Shown: positions 16,307 through 25,736, numbered from the stretch's first letter. The stretch is DNA of 64,000 nucleotides from Gemmatimonadota bacterium (GCA_018660835.1 JABJJN010000011.1:124001-188000); one strand, 5' to 3'. The notes: generated by a model from the sequence alone, not told the origin. Numbers and translations are program-made.

Positions 16307-16799
16307 GACCGTCGAAGACGGGAGATCTGCACCATCTTCAACCCTCCACCGGATCGAAGATGGAATTGTATTTCTCCTCGTTGCGGCCCTCGTCGTGCTG
16401 TCTTGCGCACAGATCCTGCTACGCAATTGGTTCGACATCAGCTTCTTATGGGTTGACCCCGCAACCCGACATCTGGTTCTGTGGGCAAGCTTTCTGGGCG
16501 CGTTGGTGGCGAGCCGCGAAGCACAGCATATCCGCATTGATGCCGTACTACGGCTGCTGAAGCCGAGGGGCCAGAGGATCGCAACAGTCTTCGGTGATGC
16601 CGTCGCTGCATCCGTCTGTGCACTACTGGCTTACATCGCCGTCCGCTTCGTCGCCGATGAACGCCAGTATGGCGGCAATGTCTTTCTAGACATCCCGCAG
16701 TGGTGGTTGCAGACTGTTTTCCCTCTCGTGTTCTGCGGCATGGCCATGCGTTTCCTGTTGTCCGCCTACCACCTGGCCAAGGACGAGATCGACGCATGA
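16299..16799 (+). CDS. dctQ: TRAP transporter small permease, DctQ
   Basis: 166 aa with four predicted membrane helices (GIVFLLVAALVVLSCAQILL, HLVLWASFLGALVASREA, VFGDAVAASVCALLAYIAVR, WLQTVFPLVFCGMAMRFLL). It contains the family-typical W-x(3)-LGA-x(2)-A-x-REAQHIRID motif. Forms the membrane complex with DctM. Overlaps both neighbours (8 bp and 4 bp). Confidence 0.94.
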   Translation: MTETVEDGRSAPSSTLHRIEDGIVFLLVAALVVLSCAQILLRNWFDISFLWVDPATRHLVLWASFLGALVASREAQHIRIDAVLRLLKPRGQRIATVFGDAVAASVCALLAYIAVRFVADERQYGGNVFLDIPQWWLQTVFPLVFCGMAMRFLLSAYHLAKDEIDA

Positions 16800-18055
16800 T
16801 ACCTCCCCCCGTAACGACGGGGCTCACCGTCCTGCTGGCGGGTGTCGGCACGCCGCTCTTCATCATCATCGTCGCCCTCGCCCTGATGTCCTTCGCGAGC
16901 GATCAAGTTGATCTGACCATCATTTTTATCGAGATGTACCGTCTCGCCGACATGCCTGCCCTCACAGCGATTCCACTGTTCGCCCTGTGCGGTTTTCTCC
17001 TCGCCCGCAGTGGCGCTGCCAATCGCCTCGTCGCTCTGTCGCAGGCCCTGCTTGGCTGGCTTCCGGGTGGACTGGCGGTCATGGCCTTGTCCATTTGCGC
17101 TCTTCTGACCGCCTTCACTGGTGCCTCGGGCATGACCATCGTCGCCGTGGGTGGGCTGTTGTTTCCGGCATTGCAACAACAACGATATCCTGAACGTTTC
17201 TCTCTGGGATTGCTCACGACCTCGGGAAGTCTTGGGTTGCTGTTCCCGCCCAGTATTCCGCTGATCGTCTATGCCATCGTGGCAGAAGTACCCGTTGACG
17301 CCTTGTTCCGAGCTGGAATTGCGCCTGGACTTTTGATGGTGTTCTGTCTCGCCCTCTACGGTGTATTTGTCGGTCGTCGCCTGCCTCCCTTACCGCCATC
17401 GCAAGTTGATGCCAGGACTGCATTGCGCGAAGGCGCGCTCGAACTGGCCTTACCCGTCGTCGTGATTGCGGGAATCTATTCCGGTTTTATCGCTGTCAGC
17501 GAAGCCGCCGCCCTCAGTGTCTTGTATGTCCTGTTCGTCGAGATGCTGGTACATCGAGAGATTTCGATGGCTCAACTACCTGGCATCGTACGAGATACGA
17601 TGATTCTCGTTGGCAGCATCTTTATGATCATCGCCGCCGCCACTGCCTATACCAGTTACCTGATTGATACTGAAGTTCCGTCGCGCTTGCTAGAGACAAT
17701 TCGCGGAACCATCGACAGTCGCCTGCTGTTTCTCATTCTGTTGAATGTGTTCCTCCTCGCCGTGGGCTGCATGATCGATATGTTTTCGGCCCTCGTCATC
17801 GTGGTTCCGCTGATTCTGCCGATTGCCCAAGTGTATGAAGTCCACCCTGTACACCTGGGGATTATCTTCCTCGCCAACCTGGAAATCGGCTATTCCACCC
17901 CACCCGTCGGACTGAATCTGTTCATAGCCAGTGCGCGCCTGCAGCGCCCCATTCTGGAGCTCTATCGGGCATCGCTGCCCTTTCTCCTGATCCTGTTGGG
18001 TGTGCTCGTGGTGATCACCTATGTTCCGCAGTTGAGCCTCTTCACTCTCGACTAG
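16796..18055 (+). CDS. dctM: TRAP transporter large permease, DctM
   Basis: 419 aa from ATG 16796 (MIPPPVTTGL), which overlaps the dctQ stop as ATGA; the longer open frame upstream is dctQ read out of frame. About 11-12 membrane helices with DctM signatures: ADMPALTAIPLFALCGFLLA, ALLTAFTGASGMTIVAVGGL, SLGLLFPPSIPLIVYAIVAE, the paired helical-hairpin region and NLEIGYSTPPVGLNLFI near the C-terminus. Secondary, sodium- or proton-coupled uptake of the DctP ligand. Confidence 0.96.
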   Translation: MIPPPVTTGLTVLLAGVGTPLFIIIVALALMSFASDQVDLTIIFIEMYRLADMPALTAIPLFALCGFLLARSGAANRLVALSQALLGWLPGGLAVMALSICALLTAFTGASGMTIVAVGGLLFPALQQQRYPERFSLGLLTTSGSLGLLFPPSIPLIVYAIVAEVPVDALFRAGIAPGLLMVFCLALYGVFVGRRLPPLPPSQVDARTALREGALELALPVVVIAGIYSGFIAVSEAAALSVLYVLFVEMLVHREISMAQLPGIVRDTMILVGSIFMIIAAATAYTSYLIDTEVPSRLLETIRGTIDSRLLFLILLNVFLLAVGCMIDMFSALVIVVPLILPIAQVYEVHPVHLGIIFLANLEIGYSTPPVGLNLFIASARLQRPILELYRASLPFLLILLGVLVVITYVPQLSLFTLD

Positions 18056-18065
18056 GGCAGCCTTC

Positions 18066-19274
18066 ATGGCGAAGATCCAGGAAATCCGCTGTATCCGAAC
18101 CCGTCCCGGTGGTTATTGGGCGATCGTCAAGGTGGTCACTGACCAGCCTGGTCTGTGGGGAATTGGATCCGCAAACGATGTACATCATGCCGACACAGTC
18201 ACCACAGCGATCGAGCAAGTGATTGCGCCCCGATTGATCGGCAGGGATGCCGCCGAGATTGAAGACATCTGGCAATCCGTCTACGCTGCCGCGTACTGGC
18301 GCAATGGTTCCATCCTCAACACGGCACTGGGGGCCATCGACATGGCCCTGTGGGATATCAAGGGGAAGGAAGCGAATATGCCGCTGTATCAACTTTTCGG
18401 CGGCAAATGTCGAGACGCCGTCCCTTGTTATGCGCATGCCAGTGGGCATGACCTGGACGCTCTCGTGGAAGACATTGAGCGCTATCTGCAGGAAGGATAT
18501 CCCGTCGTGCGTTGCCAGCTGGGCAGCTACGGTGGTGGAGGATTCGTTGACGCCGCTTCAGCTCCCCGGCCACGCAATGCCAGAGCCGCCGACAAAGTCT
18601 TCGATGACGAACTTTATCTCGAAGCGATTCCGGCCATGTTCGCCCATCTTCGTGACAAGCTTGGTTTTGGGCCAAAGCTGACACACGATGTTCACGAACA
18701 CCTCCGACCTCACAATGCGGTCACTCTCGCAAAACTTCTGGAGCCGTACCGCCTCTTTTTTCTCGAGGACGTACTACCGCCCGAGCAAATCGATTGGTTC
18801 CGACAGATCAAGCAGCAGTGCACGACGCCGCAGGCCATGGGCGAACTCTTCGTCAATCCTCAGGAATACGTGCCTTTGATCACTGAGCGCTTGATCGACT
18901 ACGTGCGAGTCCGTGTCTCCAAGGCTGGAGGGATCACCCCCTGTCGCAAGATCGCCGCCCTATGCGAGTGGTTTGGCGTGCATACAGCATGGCAGGAAGG
19001 TGGTGACAATGACCCTGTCAATCAGGCGGCGGCAATGCATCTGGATCTGTCGTCGACGTCCTTCGGCATTCAGGAAGAGAACCACTTCTCTGCTCAGGAA
19101 CTCGACGTGTTTCCAGGTCACGCGGAGTTGGCGGACGGACATCTATATACCAACGATCAACCAGGTCTCGGTATCGACATCGATGAAGAGAAAGCTGCAG
19201 AGTTGTTGACGGCATCGGGTCCAAGTGGGACGGCTGAAGACCGTCGCGCGGACGGAAGCATCGTCCGTCCATGA
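18066..19274 (+). CDS. Enolase-superfamily ManD/RspA-like dehydratase
   Basis: 402 aa. N-terminal capping domain followed by a TIM barrel. Family signatures: YWRNGSILNTALGAIDMALW-DIKGK, MPLYQLFGGKCR, THDVHEHL (Asp ligand and paired His), FFLEDVLPPE (second acidic ligand) and GELF (third). This is the D-mannonate dehydratase/RspA branch, which dehydrates six-carbon sugar acids with Mg. In the final strand I read HTAWQEGGDNDPVNQAA, whereas remembered members have His-Gly where this has Gln-Glu, so specificity may differ. It lies 10 bp after dctM: import plus first catabolic step. Confidence 0.88.
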   Translation: MAKIQEIRCIRTRPGGYWAIVKVVTDQPGLWGIGSANDVHHADTVTTAIEQVIAPRLIGRDAAEIEDIWQSVYAAAYWRNGSILNTALGAIDMALWDIKGKEANMPLYQLFGGKCRDAVPCYAHASGHDLDALVEDIERYLQEGYPVVRCQLGSYGGGGFVDAASAPRPRNARAADKVFDDELYLEAIPAMFAHLRDKLGFGPKLTHDVHEHLRPHNAVTLAKLLEPYRLFFLEDVLPPEQIDWFRQIKQQCTTPQAMGELFVNPQEYVPLITERLIDYVRVRVSKAGGITPCRKIAALCEWFGVHTAWQEGGDNDPVNQAAAMHLDLSSTSFGIQEENHFSAQELDVFPGHAELADGHLYTNDQPGLGIDIDEEKAAELLTASGPSGTAEDRRADGSIVRP

Positions 19275-20248
19275 GAAAAGCCTATTCTCTGACGCTGATC
19301 GTCCTCGCTCTGCTACTGCAAGCGGTGCCCCTTCGCGCCCAGGATTTTGACACCTGGCTAGTGCAGTTGCACTCGGATGCTCGGGAGCAGGGGATCTCTG
19401 AGGCGACCCTCGACCGCGTACTGCGCAACCTTCGTCCCCTGCCTTACGTTCTGGCCGCGCAGGGCAAGCAACCTGAATCAACCCTCTCCTGGGCACAATA
19501 CCGTGATCGCGTTGTGTCCTTCAACCGGCAGCTGCGCGGCCGTGAACTGGCTGCAACCCATGCGGTCGAGTTGAAGCAGGTCGCTGAACGATACGGTGTT
19601 CAGGCTCGCTTCATCGTTGCCCTTTGGGGCATTGAAAGTGACTTTGGACGAAATCTTGGGGACGTGCCGACTGTGGCCGCGCTGGCGACGATCGCACACA
19701 ATGGCCGCCGTCGTAGCTACTTCCGCAGCGAGTTGTTACAGCTGTTGCGAGCGATTGACGATGGCCTCACACCTGCGGGGACCGTCACGGGGTCATGGGC
19801 CGGCGCCCTGGGCCAGTGTCAGTTCATGCCCTCAAACTATCGCCAGTATGCGATCGATGGAGATGGCGATGGCCGCAGAGACATCTGGGGCACACGAGCA
19901 GACATCTTCGCCTCCATCGCCCATTTCCTCTCACGATTAGGGTGGGATGATGGACAGACCTGGGGCCGCGCTGTCCAGGTGCCGGCAGATTTCGATAAAC
20001 GACTCGCCGGTCTTCGCGTTCGCATGCGCCTGGATCGCTGGCAGGCTCTGGGCGTGCGCCGACTCGATGGCAGCAATCTGCCAAGCCGCAAAGACCTGTG
20101 GTCGAATCTGTTGCTACCAGACGGACTAAGGGGCGAGGCTTTCCTCGTCTATGACGACTTCCACACCACGATGAGGTGGAATCGTTCGACACACTTCGCC
20201 CTGGCCGTCGGCATTCTGGCAGATGCCGTCGCTCCCGCTCTGCACTGA
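19271..20248 (+). CDS. Lytic murein transglycosylase, MltB family
   Basis: 325 aa with a signal peptide (MRKAYSLTLIVLALLLQAVP-LRAQ). The catalytic core (SLT2 fold) is clear: VALWGIESDFGRNLGDVPTV with the catalytic Glu in GIES, YFRSELLQLLRAIDDG, GSWAGALGQCQFMPSNY and ALWGT-like DIWGTRADIFASIAHFL. No C-terminal peptidoglycan-binding domain is seen. Cleaves glycan strands to anhydro-muropeptides in the periplasm. Starts at ATG 19271, overlapping the dehydratase stop, though the functional link to it is unclear. Confidence 0.92.
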   Translation: MRKAYSLTLIVLALLLQAVPLRAQDFDTWLVQLHSDAREQGISEATLDRVLRNLRPLPYVLAAQGKQPESTLSWAQYRDRVVSFNRQLRGRELAATHAVELKQVAERYGVQARFIVALWGIESDFGRNLGDVPTVAALATIAHNGRRRSYFRSELLQLLRAIDDGLTPAGTVTGSWAGALGQCQFMPSNYRQYAIDGDGDGRRDIWGTRADIFASIAHFLSRLGWDDGQTWGRAVQVPADFDKRLAGLRVRMRLDRWQALGVRRLDGSNLPSRKDLWSNLLLPDGLRGEAFLVYDDFHTTMRWNRSTHFALAVGILADAVAPALH

Positions 20249-20259
20249 TAACAACTACC

Positions 20260-21669
20260 GTGACCAGTTCTGATGACATTGACCAGACCCCCCTGAGCAA
20301 CCGGTGGTTCTGGCTCGCCGTAGCAGTCCTCATCATCGGTTGGTTGGGTCCCTTTCCGCAACTGTCGAGCGTACAACAGCGCGCCCTCGGCATCGCTCTG
20401 TTTGCCCTGATCAGTTGGAGCGCGCAACCGATACCGATCGAGATATCCTCACTCGGTGTCCTGCTGCTGCTGCCAGCGTCTGGCTTGCTGGATTTCGCCG
20501 CCACCTTCGCTCCTTTTGCCCAGCCAACGATCTGGTTGGTCTTCTCCGGCATGGTCTTGAGTCTTCTGTTGTCTGCCACTGGGCTCGGTGATCGCCTGGC
20601 GCAACGGGTTCGCCCCTTGATCGCAGGTGGTGGGCGTTGGCGAGTCCTGATTGGTCTGCATGTACTGAGTCTTGCCACAGCCTTCCTGGTGCCATCCGGT
20701 GTTGTGCGCGTCCTGTTGCTCATGCCCATTGGCATTTCCCTTACTCAGGCGATCGCACCGGCCGGTGGCATCGAGGCACGCCGCTGGGGCGCAGCAGTGG
20801 CCCTGTCCCTGGTCTGCGGAACCTACTTTGGCGGCTGCGGAGTACTGACAGGATCGGTACCTAATCTCGTTGTGATCGGGCAACTGGAAGCGGCCACCGG
20901 ACGTGTAGTATTCTGGGGCGAATGGCTGCGTTGGATGTTTCCAGTCATTGGCGCGCTACGTACGGTTCTTTGCCTCGGTGTGGTCTGGCTCGTCGCGGGT
21001 CGTGGCTTGCCGGCCCCTGCCATCACTGACAGGCAAGACCCCGCTCCCCTCAACTCAGATCAGCGACGAGCACTGTTTCTGCTGTTGGCCGGCGTGTGTC
21101 TCTGGGCTACAGATCCACTCCATGAATTGCCACCTGTCTACGTCGGGTTGTTTCTCGTCCTCATGTCCATCCTTCCTGGCTGGGGTCCATTGAACCTGGC
21201 GCGTCTTCGTGAGATCAACTTCCCACTCTATTTCTACATTGCCGCCATCTTTGGCATGGGCGCCGCCCTCGACATGTCAGGTGTGAACGAGCGGGTCGTG
21301 AGCACGGTCCTGCAGCTACTTCCGGATGCGGGCGGCCATTGGTTCAGCGCCTGCCTGGCGCTGACCGCAGCCGCTCTTCCCCTTGATTTCCTGATGGACA
21401 TCGCCGCCGTCGGTGCCGTAGTCACCCCGTCACTGCTTGAAGTAGGACAAGGGTATGGCCTGACACCCGTCGCCTCGGCGATGAGCGTTGCCATGGCGAC
21501 GAGTCTCGTTTTCCTCCCCTACCAGGCTGCTCCCTTCATGGTGGCCCTGACATATCGTCAGGTTGCTTTGAAGCAGATGGTGCTCACCATGCTCATCCTG
21601 TCGCTGTTGTCCTTGCTTCTGTTGTGCCCTTTGAACGTCCTGTACTGGAGATTAACAGGCCTCATCTAG
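20260..21669 (+). CDS. DASS/SLC13-family anion transporter
   Basis: 469 aa from GTG 20260 (VTSSDDIDQTPLSNRWFWL), 11 bp after the transglycosylase stop; the frame is open further upstream but overlaps that gene. About 11-12 membrane helices, with DASS features: FALISWSAQPIPIEISSL, a first hairpin FAQPTIWLVFSGMVLSL, an Asn-containing loop GSVPNLVVIGQLE, and the second half FPLYFYIAAIFGMGAALDMSG and SLVFLPYQAAPFMVALTY. Likely sodium-coupled uptake of dicarboxylates or sulfate; substrate not readable. Confidence 0.87.
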   Translation: MTSSDDIDQTPLSNRWFWLAVAVLIIGWLGPFPQLSSVQQRALGIALFALISWSAQPIPIEISSLGVLLLLPASGLLDFAATFAPFAQPTIWLVFSGMVLSLLLSATGLGDRLAQRVRPLIAGGGRWRVLIGLHVLSLATAFLVPSGVVRVLLLMPIGISLTQAIAPAGGIEARRWGAAVALSLVCGTYFGGCGVLTGSVPNLVVIGQLEAATGRVVFWGEWLRWMFPVIGALRTVLCLGVVWLVAGRGLPAPAITDRQDPAPLNSDQRRALFLLLAGVCLWATDPLHELPPVYVGLFLVLMSILPGWGPLNLARLREINFPLYFYIAAIFGMGAALDMSGVNERVVSTVLQLLPDAGGHWFSACLALTAAALPLDFLMDIAAVGAVVTPSLLEVGQGYGLTPVASAMSVAMATSLVFLPYQAAPFMVALTYRQVALKQMVLTMLILSLLSLLLLCPLNVLYWRLTGLI

Positions 21670-21797
21670 TGTGCCAGATGAAACCTCTTCGTTGGCATGA
21701 ACCGTATCCTGCCTTATGCTTAAATGGCTCGGCATGAAGTGGCTCGGGCCGTTGTATCGACATCTCACATCCTCCTAAAGAAGCCTAGCCGAAACCG

Positions 21798-23252
21798 GTG
21801 CCAGACTCGACCGCCGACTCGACCGCCGACTCGACCGCCGTCGCCAATGTCCTCGCCAGTCGCTACGCCAGCGATGCCCTGATCGGACTTTGGTCGGAGG
21901 CTGGGCGTGTCCGTCTTGAGCGACGCTTCTGGATAGCGGTTCTGCGAGCCCAGTTTGATCTGGGCCTCGACATCCCAGCCGAAGCCATCGAAGCCTACGA
22001 GTCTGTCGTCGACAAGGTCGACCTTGATTCGATCCGTGCACGTGAACAGCGTACTCGCCACGACGTAAAAGCACGGATTGAAGAATTCTGCGATCTGGCT
22101 GGGTATGAGCACATCCATAAAGGGCTCACAAGCCGAGATCTGACAGACAACGTCGAACAGTATCAGATCCTCGAGTCGATGCGCCTGCTGCGACTCAAGT
22201 ATGTTCACCTCCTGGATGCAGTGAAAGACCGCGCCGAAACCTGGCGCGACCTGGTCATCGTGGGGCGCACGCACCACGCTGCAGCTCAACCGACAACCGT
22301 CGGCAAACGTCTAGCGATGTTTGGTCAGGAGATGCTGGAGGCCTTCGCCCGTCTCGATGAACTGATCGCCCGCTACCCTCTTCGAGGACTGAAGGGAGCC
22401 GTTGGTACCGGACTCGACCAACTAACACTCTTCAACGGTGACACGGCGCGTGTCGCTCAATTGCAGGAGCGCGTTCAGCAACATCTGGGCTTCGGGCGTC
22501 AATTGGGTGCCGTGGGGCAAGTCTATCCAAGGTCCCTCGACTTTGACGTGGTCAGCTGCCTGTACCAACTAGGCGGAGGAATCGCCAATCTTGCCCGCAC
22601 GGTCCGTCTCATGGCTGGCGCAGAAACGGCGACAGAGGGTTTCGTTCCTGGACAGGTTGGCTCCTCAGCCATGCCGCACAAGATGAACACACGCAGCACA
22701 GAACGAATCAATGGCCTGCAGCTCATTGTCGGCGGCTATGTTCACATGCTCGGCGGTCTCGTCGGAGATCAGTGGTTCGAAGGCGATGTCTCCTGCTCCG
22801 TCGTCAGACGCGTGGCTCTGCCAGACGCATTTTTTGCTTTCGACGGCATGCTAGAAACCGCATTGCACGTCGTCGATGAAATGGGCGTATACGAAGCTGT
22901 CATCGCCAAAGAACTCGAACGCTTCCTCCCCTTCCTGGCGACGACGACCTTGCTCATGGAATCCGTGCGCCGTGGCGCCGGACGAGAAGCAGCGCACGAG
23001 GCCATCAAAGAACATGCCGTCGCCGCCGCCTTGGCGATGCGCCAGGCGAATACAGGCAGCAACCTGGTTGATCTGCTCGGTGCAGACGAGCGGATCCCAC
23101 TGGATGCGACAGATATCCGTGACATCCTCGAACATTGTGATGCCTTCGTGGGGATGGCTGGCAACCAAGTCGACACCTTCGTCGAAGACGTCTCAAGACT
23201 TTGCAGTCGCTACCCAGAGGCAGCGCAGATCACCAAAGGTCGGCTCTTGTGA
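21798..23252 (+). CDS. purB: Adenylosuccinate lyase
   Basis: 484 aa, aspartase/fumarase superfamily. Seen: IHKGLTSRDLTDNVEQYQI (His/Thr-Ser substrate site), the conserved GRTHHAAAQPTTVGKR, LRGLKGAVGTGLDQL and the signature GQVGSSAMPHKMNTRSTERI with the catalytic Ser loop. Catalyses two steps of purine synthesis. Starts GTG 21798; the first 15 residues are a (DSTA)3 repeat encoded by a 12-bp tandem repeat, ahead of the conserved ALASRYAS-like VLASRYASDALIGLWS. Spacer of 128 bp upstream; 79 bp to pyrH. Confidence 0.96.
   Translation: MPDSTADSTADSTAVANVLASRYASDALIGLWSEAGRVRLERRFWIAVLRAQFDLGLDIPAEAIEAYESVVDKVDLDSIRAREQRTRHDVKARIEEFCDLAGYEHIHKGLTSRDLTDNVEQYQILESMRLLRLKYVHLLDAVKDRAETWRDLVIVGRTHHAAAQPTTVGKRLAMFGQEMLEAFARLDELIARYPLRGLKGAVGTGLDQLTLFNGDTARVAQLQERVQQHLGFGRQLGAVGQVYPRSLDFDVVSCLYQLGGGIANLARTVRLMAGAETATEGFVPGQVGSSAMPHKMNTRSTERINGLQLIVGGYVHMLGGLVGDQWFEGDVSCSVVRRVALPDAFFAFDGMLETALHVVDEMGVYEAVIAKELERFLPFLATTTLLMESVRRGAGREAAHEAIKEHAVAAALAMRQANTGSNLVDLLGADERIPLDATDIRDILEHCDAFVGMAGNQVDTFVEDVSRLCSRYPEAAQITKGRLL
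21804..21839 (+). repeat. Three tandem copies of a 12-bp unit in the 5' end of purB
   Basis: GACTCGACCGCC is repeated exactly three times, in frame, encoding Asp-Ser-Thr-Ala each time. It lies in the non-conserved N-terminal extension and could vary in copy number by slippage. Confidence 0.9.
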
Positions 23253-23331
23253 GAGGGGTCCTTCGGGCTCGGCACCTGCTTCACAACGACTTGATTTACA
23301 TCGACCCTCCAATCCCAGGACCCACAGATCC

Positions 23332-24075
23332 ATGCGCTATCAGCGGGTGACGCTCAAGCTCAGTGGCCAGGCTGTATCTGGCACCGAGGAATTCGGTTTT
23401 GATCATGTAGCGCTCGAACACATTGCCGACGAGATCATCGGCCTGCACGAGCGCGGCGTGCAGGTCTCGGTCGTGATCGGTGGTGGCAACATCTTCCGCG
23501 GCAATCTCGGTTCGCAATGGGGCATCGAACGCGCCGAGGCTGACAACATCGGCATGATGGGGACGATCGTGAACAGCCTTATGTTGCGCGGCGTTGTGAC
23601 AGGGCGTTCTGAGGGTAGAGTTGAGGTGCGCGTCATGACGGCGATCCCAGTGAACAGCGTCGCCGAACCCTATATCAGGCTACGTGCGGCGCATCACCTC
23701 GACAAAGGCTACATCGTCATCTTCGCCGGTGGTACAGGCCAGCCGTATGTCACAACAGACTACACAGCGGCACAACGCGCTCTGGAGACACGCTCGCAGG
23801 CGTTGCTCTATGCCAAGAATCAGGCTCGAGGAATCTTCACTGCGGATCCGCAGACCGATCCCAATGCGCGCCTCTATCGACGCATGGACTACAACTCCAT
23901 TGTGCGGCAAAATCTAAAGGTCGTCGACCTGCCTTCCGTCATCCTTGCTCGCGACAATGATCTGCCCATTCACGTATTCGACTTCGATGAGAAGGGCACG
24001 ATCCTGCGCATCTGTGAAGGGGAGGATGTTGGTACCCTGGTTGGTGATGTTGGCGATGATGAGTTGGAGGATTGA
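23332..24075 (+). CDS. pyrH: UMP kinase PyrH
   Basis: 247 aa from ATG 23332 (MRYQRVTLKLSGQAV). Amino-acid-kinase fold: LKLSGQAVSG phosphate loop, VSVVIGGGNIFRG, MGTIVNSLMLRG, VMTAIPVNSVAEPYI and IVIFAGGTGQPYVTTDYTAA. Converts UMP to UDP. Oddities: the usual ATKVDGVY nucleotide-binding stretch reads LLYAKNQARGIFTADP, and there is an acidic C-terminal tail (GDVGDDELED). Usually pyrH sits with tsf/frr; here it lies between purB and cysC. Confidence 0.92.
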   Translation: MRYQRVTLKLSGQAVSGTEEFGFDHVALEHIADEIIGLHERGVQVSVVIGGGNIFRGNLGSQWGIERAEADNIGMMGTIVNSLMLRGVVTGRSEGRVEVRVMTAIPVNSVAEPYIRLRAAHHLDKGYIVIFAGGTGQPYVTTDYTAAQRALETRSQALLYAKNQARGIFTADPQTDPNARLYRRMDYNSIVRQNLKVVDLPSVILARDNDLPIHVFDFDEKGTILRICEGEDVGTLVGDVGDDELED

Positions 24076-24079
24076 GGCA

Positions 24080-24730
24080 ATGCCCGCCTCATCATCCGAT
24101 GTGAACCCATCCACTTCTGCTGCCAAGGCGACGGATATCACGTGGCACGATGGTCACGTTGACCGTTCGCACCGCGAAACTCTTCTTGGTCAGAAGGGCG
24201 CTTTGTTGTGGCTCACCGGCCTGTCCGGCTCTGGTAAGAGCACGATCGCCTTCCACGTCGAACATGCCCTCATCAGTCGCGGCGTGCTCGCCTACGTTCT
24301 CGACGGTGACAACATTCGTCACGGGCTCAACAGCAACCTCGGTTTCGGCGCCGACGACCGCACCGAAAACATCCGTCGCATCGGTGAAGTAGGGAAACTT
24401 TTCGTCGACACGGGGGTCATCACCCTCAGCAGCTTTGTCAGTCCCTATCGCTCTGATCGCGACAGTGTCAGAGCTCTGTTGAATTCGGGAGAATTCTTCG
24501 AGGTTTTCATCAACACCCCCCTGGCAGTCTGTGAGCAGCGAGACCCGAAGGGCCTGTATAAGAAGGCGCGGAGCGGAGAAATTCCCAATTTTACCGGTAT
24601 CTCCGACCCCTACGAGGAGCCCACATCGCCAGATCTCGAAATTCTCACCGAAGACCTCTCCGTCGACGAGGCCGCAGGTCAGATCATCTCGCTCTTGGAA
24701 GCCCACAAGAAGATCAGTCGTGTGAAGTAA
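24080..24730 (+). CDS. cysC: Adenylylsulfate (APS) kinase
   Basis: 216 aa from ATG 24080, 4 bp after pyrH. P-loop kinase: LWLTGLSGSGKSTIAFHVEH, LDGDNIRHGLNSNLGF, APS-site RTENIRRIGEVGKLF, SSFVSPYRSDRD and YKKARSGEIPNFTGI. Makes PAPS from APS and ATP. The 25-residue N-terminus is low complexity. No ATP sulfurylase (cysDN/sat) is in the window, so PAPS could serve sulfotransfer or assimilation. Followed 4 bp later by a membrane protein gene. Confidence 0.96.
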   Translation: MPASSSDVNPSTSAAKATDITWHDGHVDRSHRETLLGQKGALLWLTGLSGSGKSTIAFHVEHALISRGVLAYVLDGDNIRHGLNSNLGFGADDRTENIRRIGEVGKLFVDTGVITLSSFVSPYRSDRDSVRALLNSGEFFEVFINTPLAVCEQRDPKGLYKKARSGEIPNFTGISDPYEEPTSPDLEILTEDLSVDEAAGQIISLLEAHKKISRVK

Positions 24731-24734
24731 GAGG

Positions 24735-25736
24735 ATGAAGAAAATTCTGCGCTACCTGCTCAGTCTCGGACTGGCAGTGGCGTTCCTCTACTGGGCCTTC
24801 AGCGGTATTGATCTAGGTTCTGTGTGGGACGCTGCCAGCGACGCGTCCCCAGGGTGGCTGGCGATCATCGTCGCAACGACGCTGTGCACGGTTGCATTGC
24901 GCGCCTGGCGCTGGGTTATCCTGCTGCGCGGTGTGACGACAACCGTTACCGTCACCGATGCCACCCTCGCCCTGGCCATTTGTTACACGGCAAATATTGT
25001 TGTCCCCCGTGCGGGAGAAGCGGCACGCGCATTGAGTCTGAACTGGCAGCGTGGTGTCAATATCAGTGCGACCCTCGGTACAGTCGTCGTCGAACGGATT
25101 CTCGACATGGTTTGGCTGATATTCTTTGTCGGTCTCTCATTGGCCCTCCTACCAGGGCAACTCGAGGCAGAATACCCTGGTCTTACAAGTGGCGCGCTGC
25201 TGATGCTGGGTGGGTGTGCACTTCTGGCCGGTCTGTTGGGCTACGTCTGCGTAAAAGGTGATGACGGGATCCACTTCGTCCATCAACAAATAGCGAGAGT
25301 CTCTACACGCCTTGCCAATCCTGCGGCGGAGATTCTGCGTAAGTTCGTCATCGGGCTCAGCAGCGTACGCGGCCACGGTTCCTATCTTAAGATTCTGCTC
25401 CTATCCGCTGCGCTCAATGGCGGCTACATCCTCATCATCTATGAGTCCTTCAAGGCTTTTCACCTGGAAGTCGCCCCCCTAGGTCTGGATGCGGCAGCCG
25501 CCATTGTCGTGATGGCCGTCTCATCAATTGGCATCGTCATCGTCACGCCGGGTGGTATCGGCTCGTACCACTTCCTCTTCGCCAACACGTTGGAAGTTCT
25601 CTACAACGTCGATGCGGCGACGGCACTCGCCTGTGCCACGGCCGTGCATGCTCTGGCGAATTTGACGTATCTGACCCTAGGCCTGCCAGCGCTATTGATA
25701 CAGCGACATCGAGCCAGTCAGCGAGCCGCCGACTAA
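24735..25736 (+). CDS. Lysylphosphatidylglycerol-synthase-TM / flippase-like membrane protein
   Basis: 333 aa with about eight membrane helices and the UPF0104 (LPG_synthase_TM, AglD/YbhN-like) pattern: ALRAWRWVILLRG, CYTANIVVPRAGEAARALSL and AVSSIGIVIVTPGGIGSYHF near the C-terminus. Only the membrane domain is present; no catalytic aminoacyl-transferase domain. Proposed roles are lipid or glycolipid translocation. It closes a purB-pyrH-cysC plus-strand run and converges with the large minus-strand operon (34-bp gap). Confidence 0.8.
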   Translation: MKKILRYLLSLGLAVAFLYWAFSGIDLGSVWDAASDASPGWLAIIVATTLCTVALRAWRWVILLRGVTTTVTVTDATLALAICYTANIVVPRAGEAARALSLNWQRGVNISATLGTVVVERILDMVWLIFFVGLSLALLPGQLEAEYPGLTSGALLMLGGCALLAGLLGYVCVKGDDGIHFVHQQIARVSTRLANPAAEILRKFVIGLSSVRGHGSYLKILLLSAALNGGYILIIYESFKAFHLEVAPLGLDAAAAIVVMAVSSIGIVIVTPGGIGSYHFLFANTLEVLYNVDAATALACATAVHALANLTYLTLGLPALLIQRHRASQRAAD

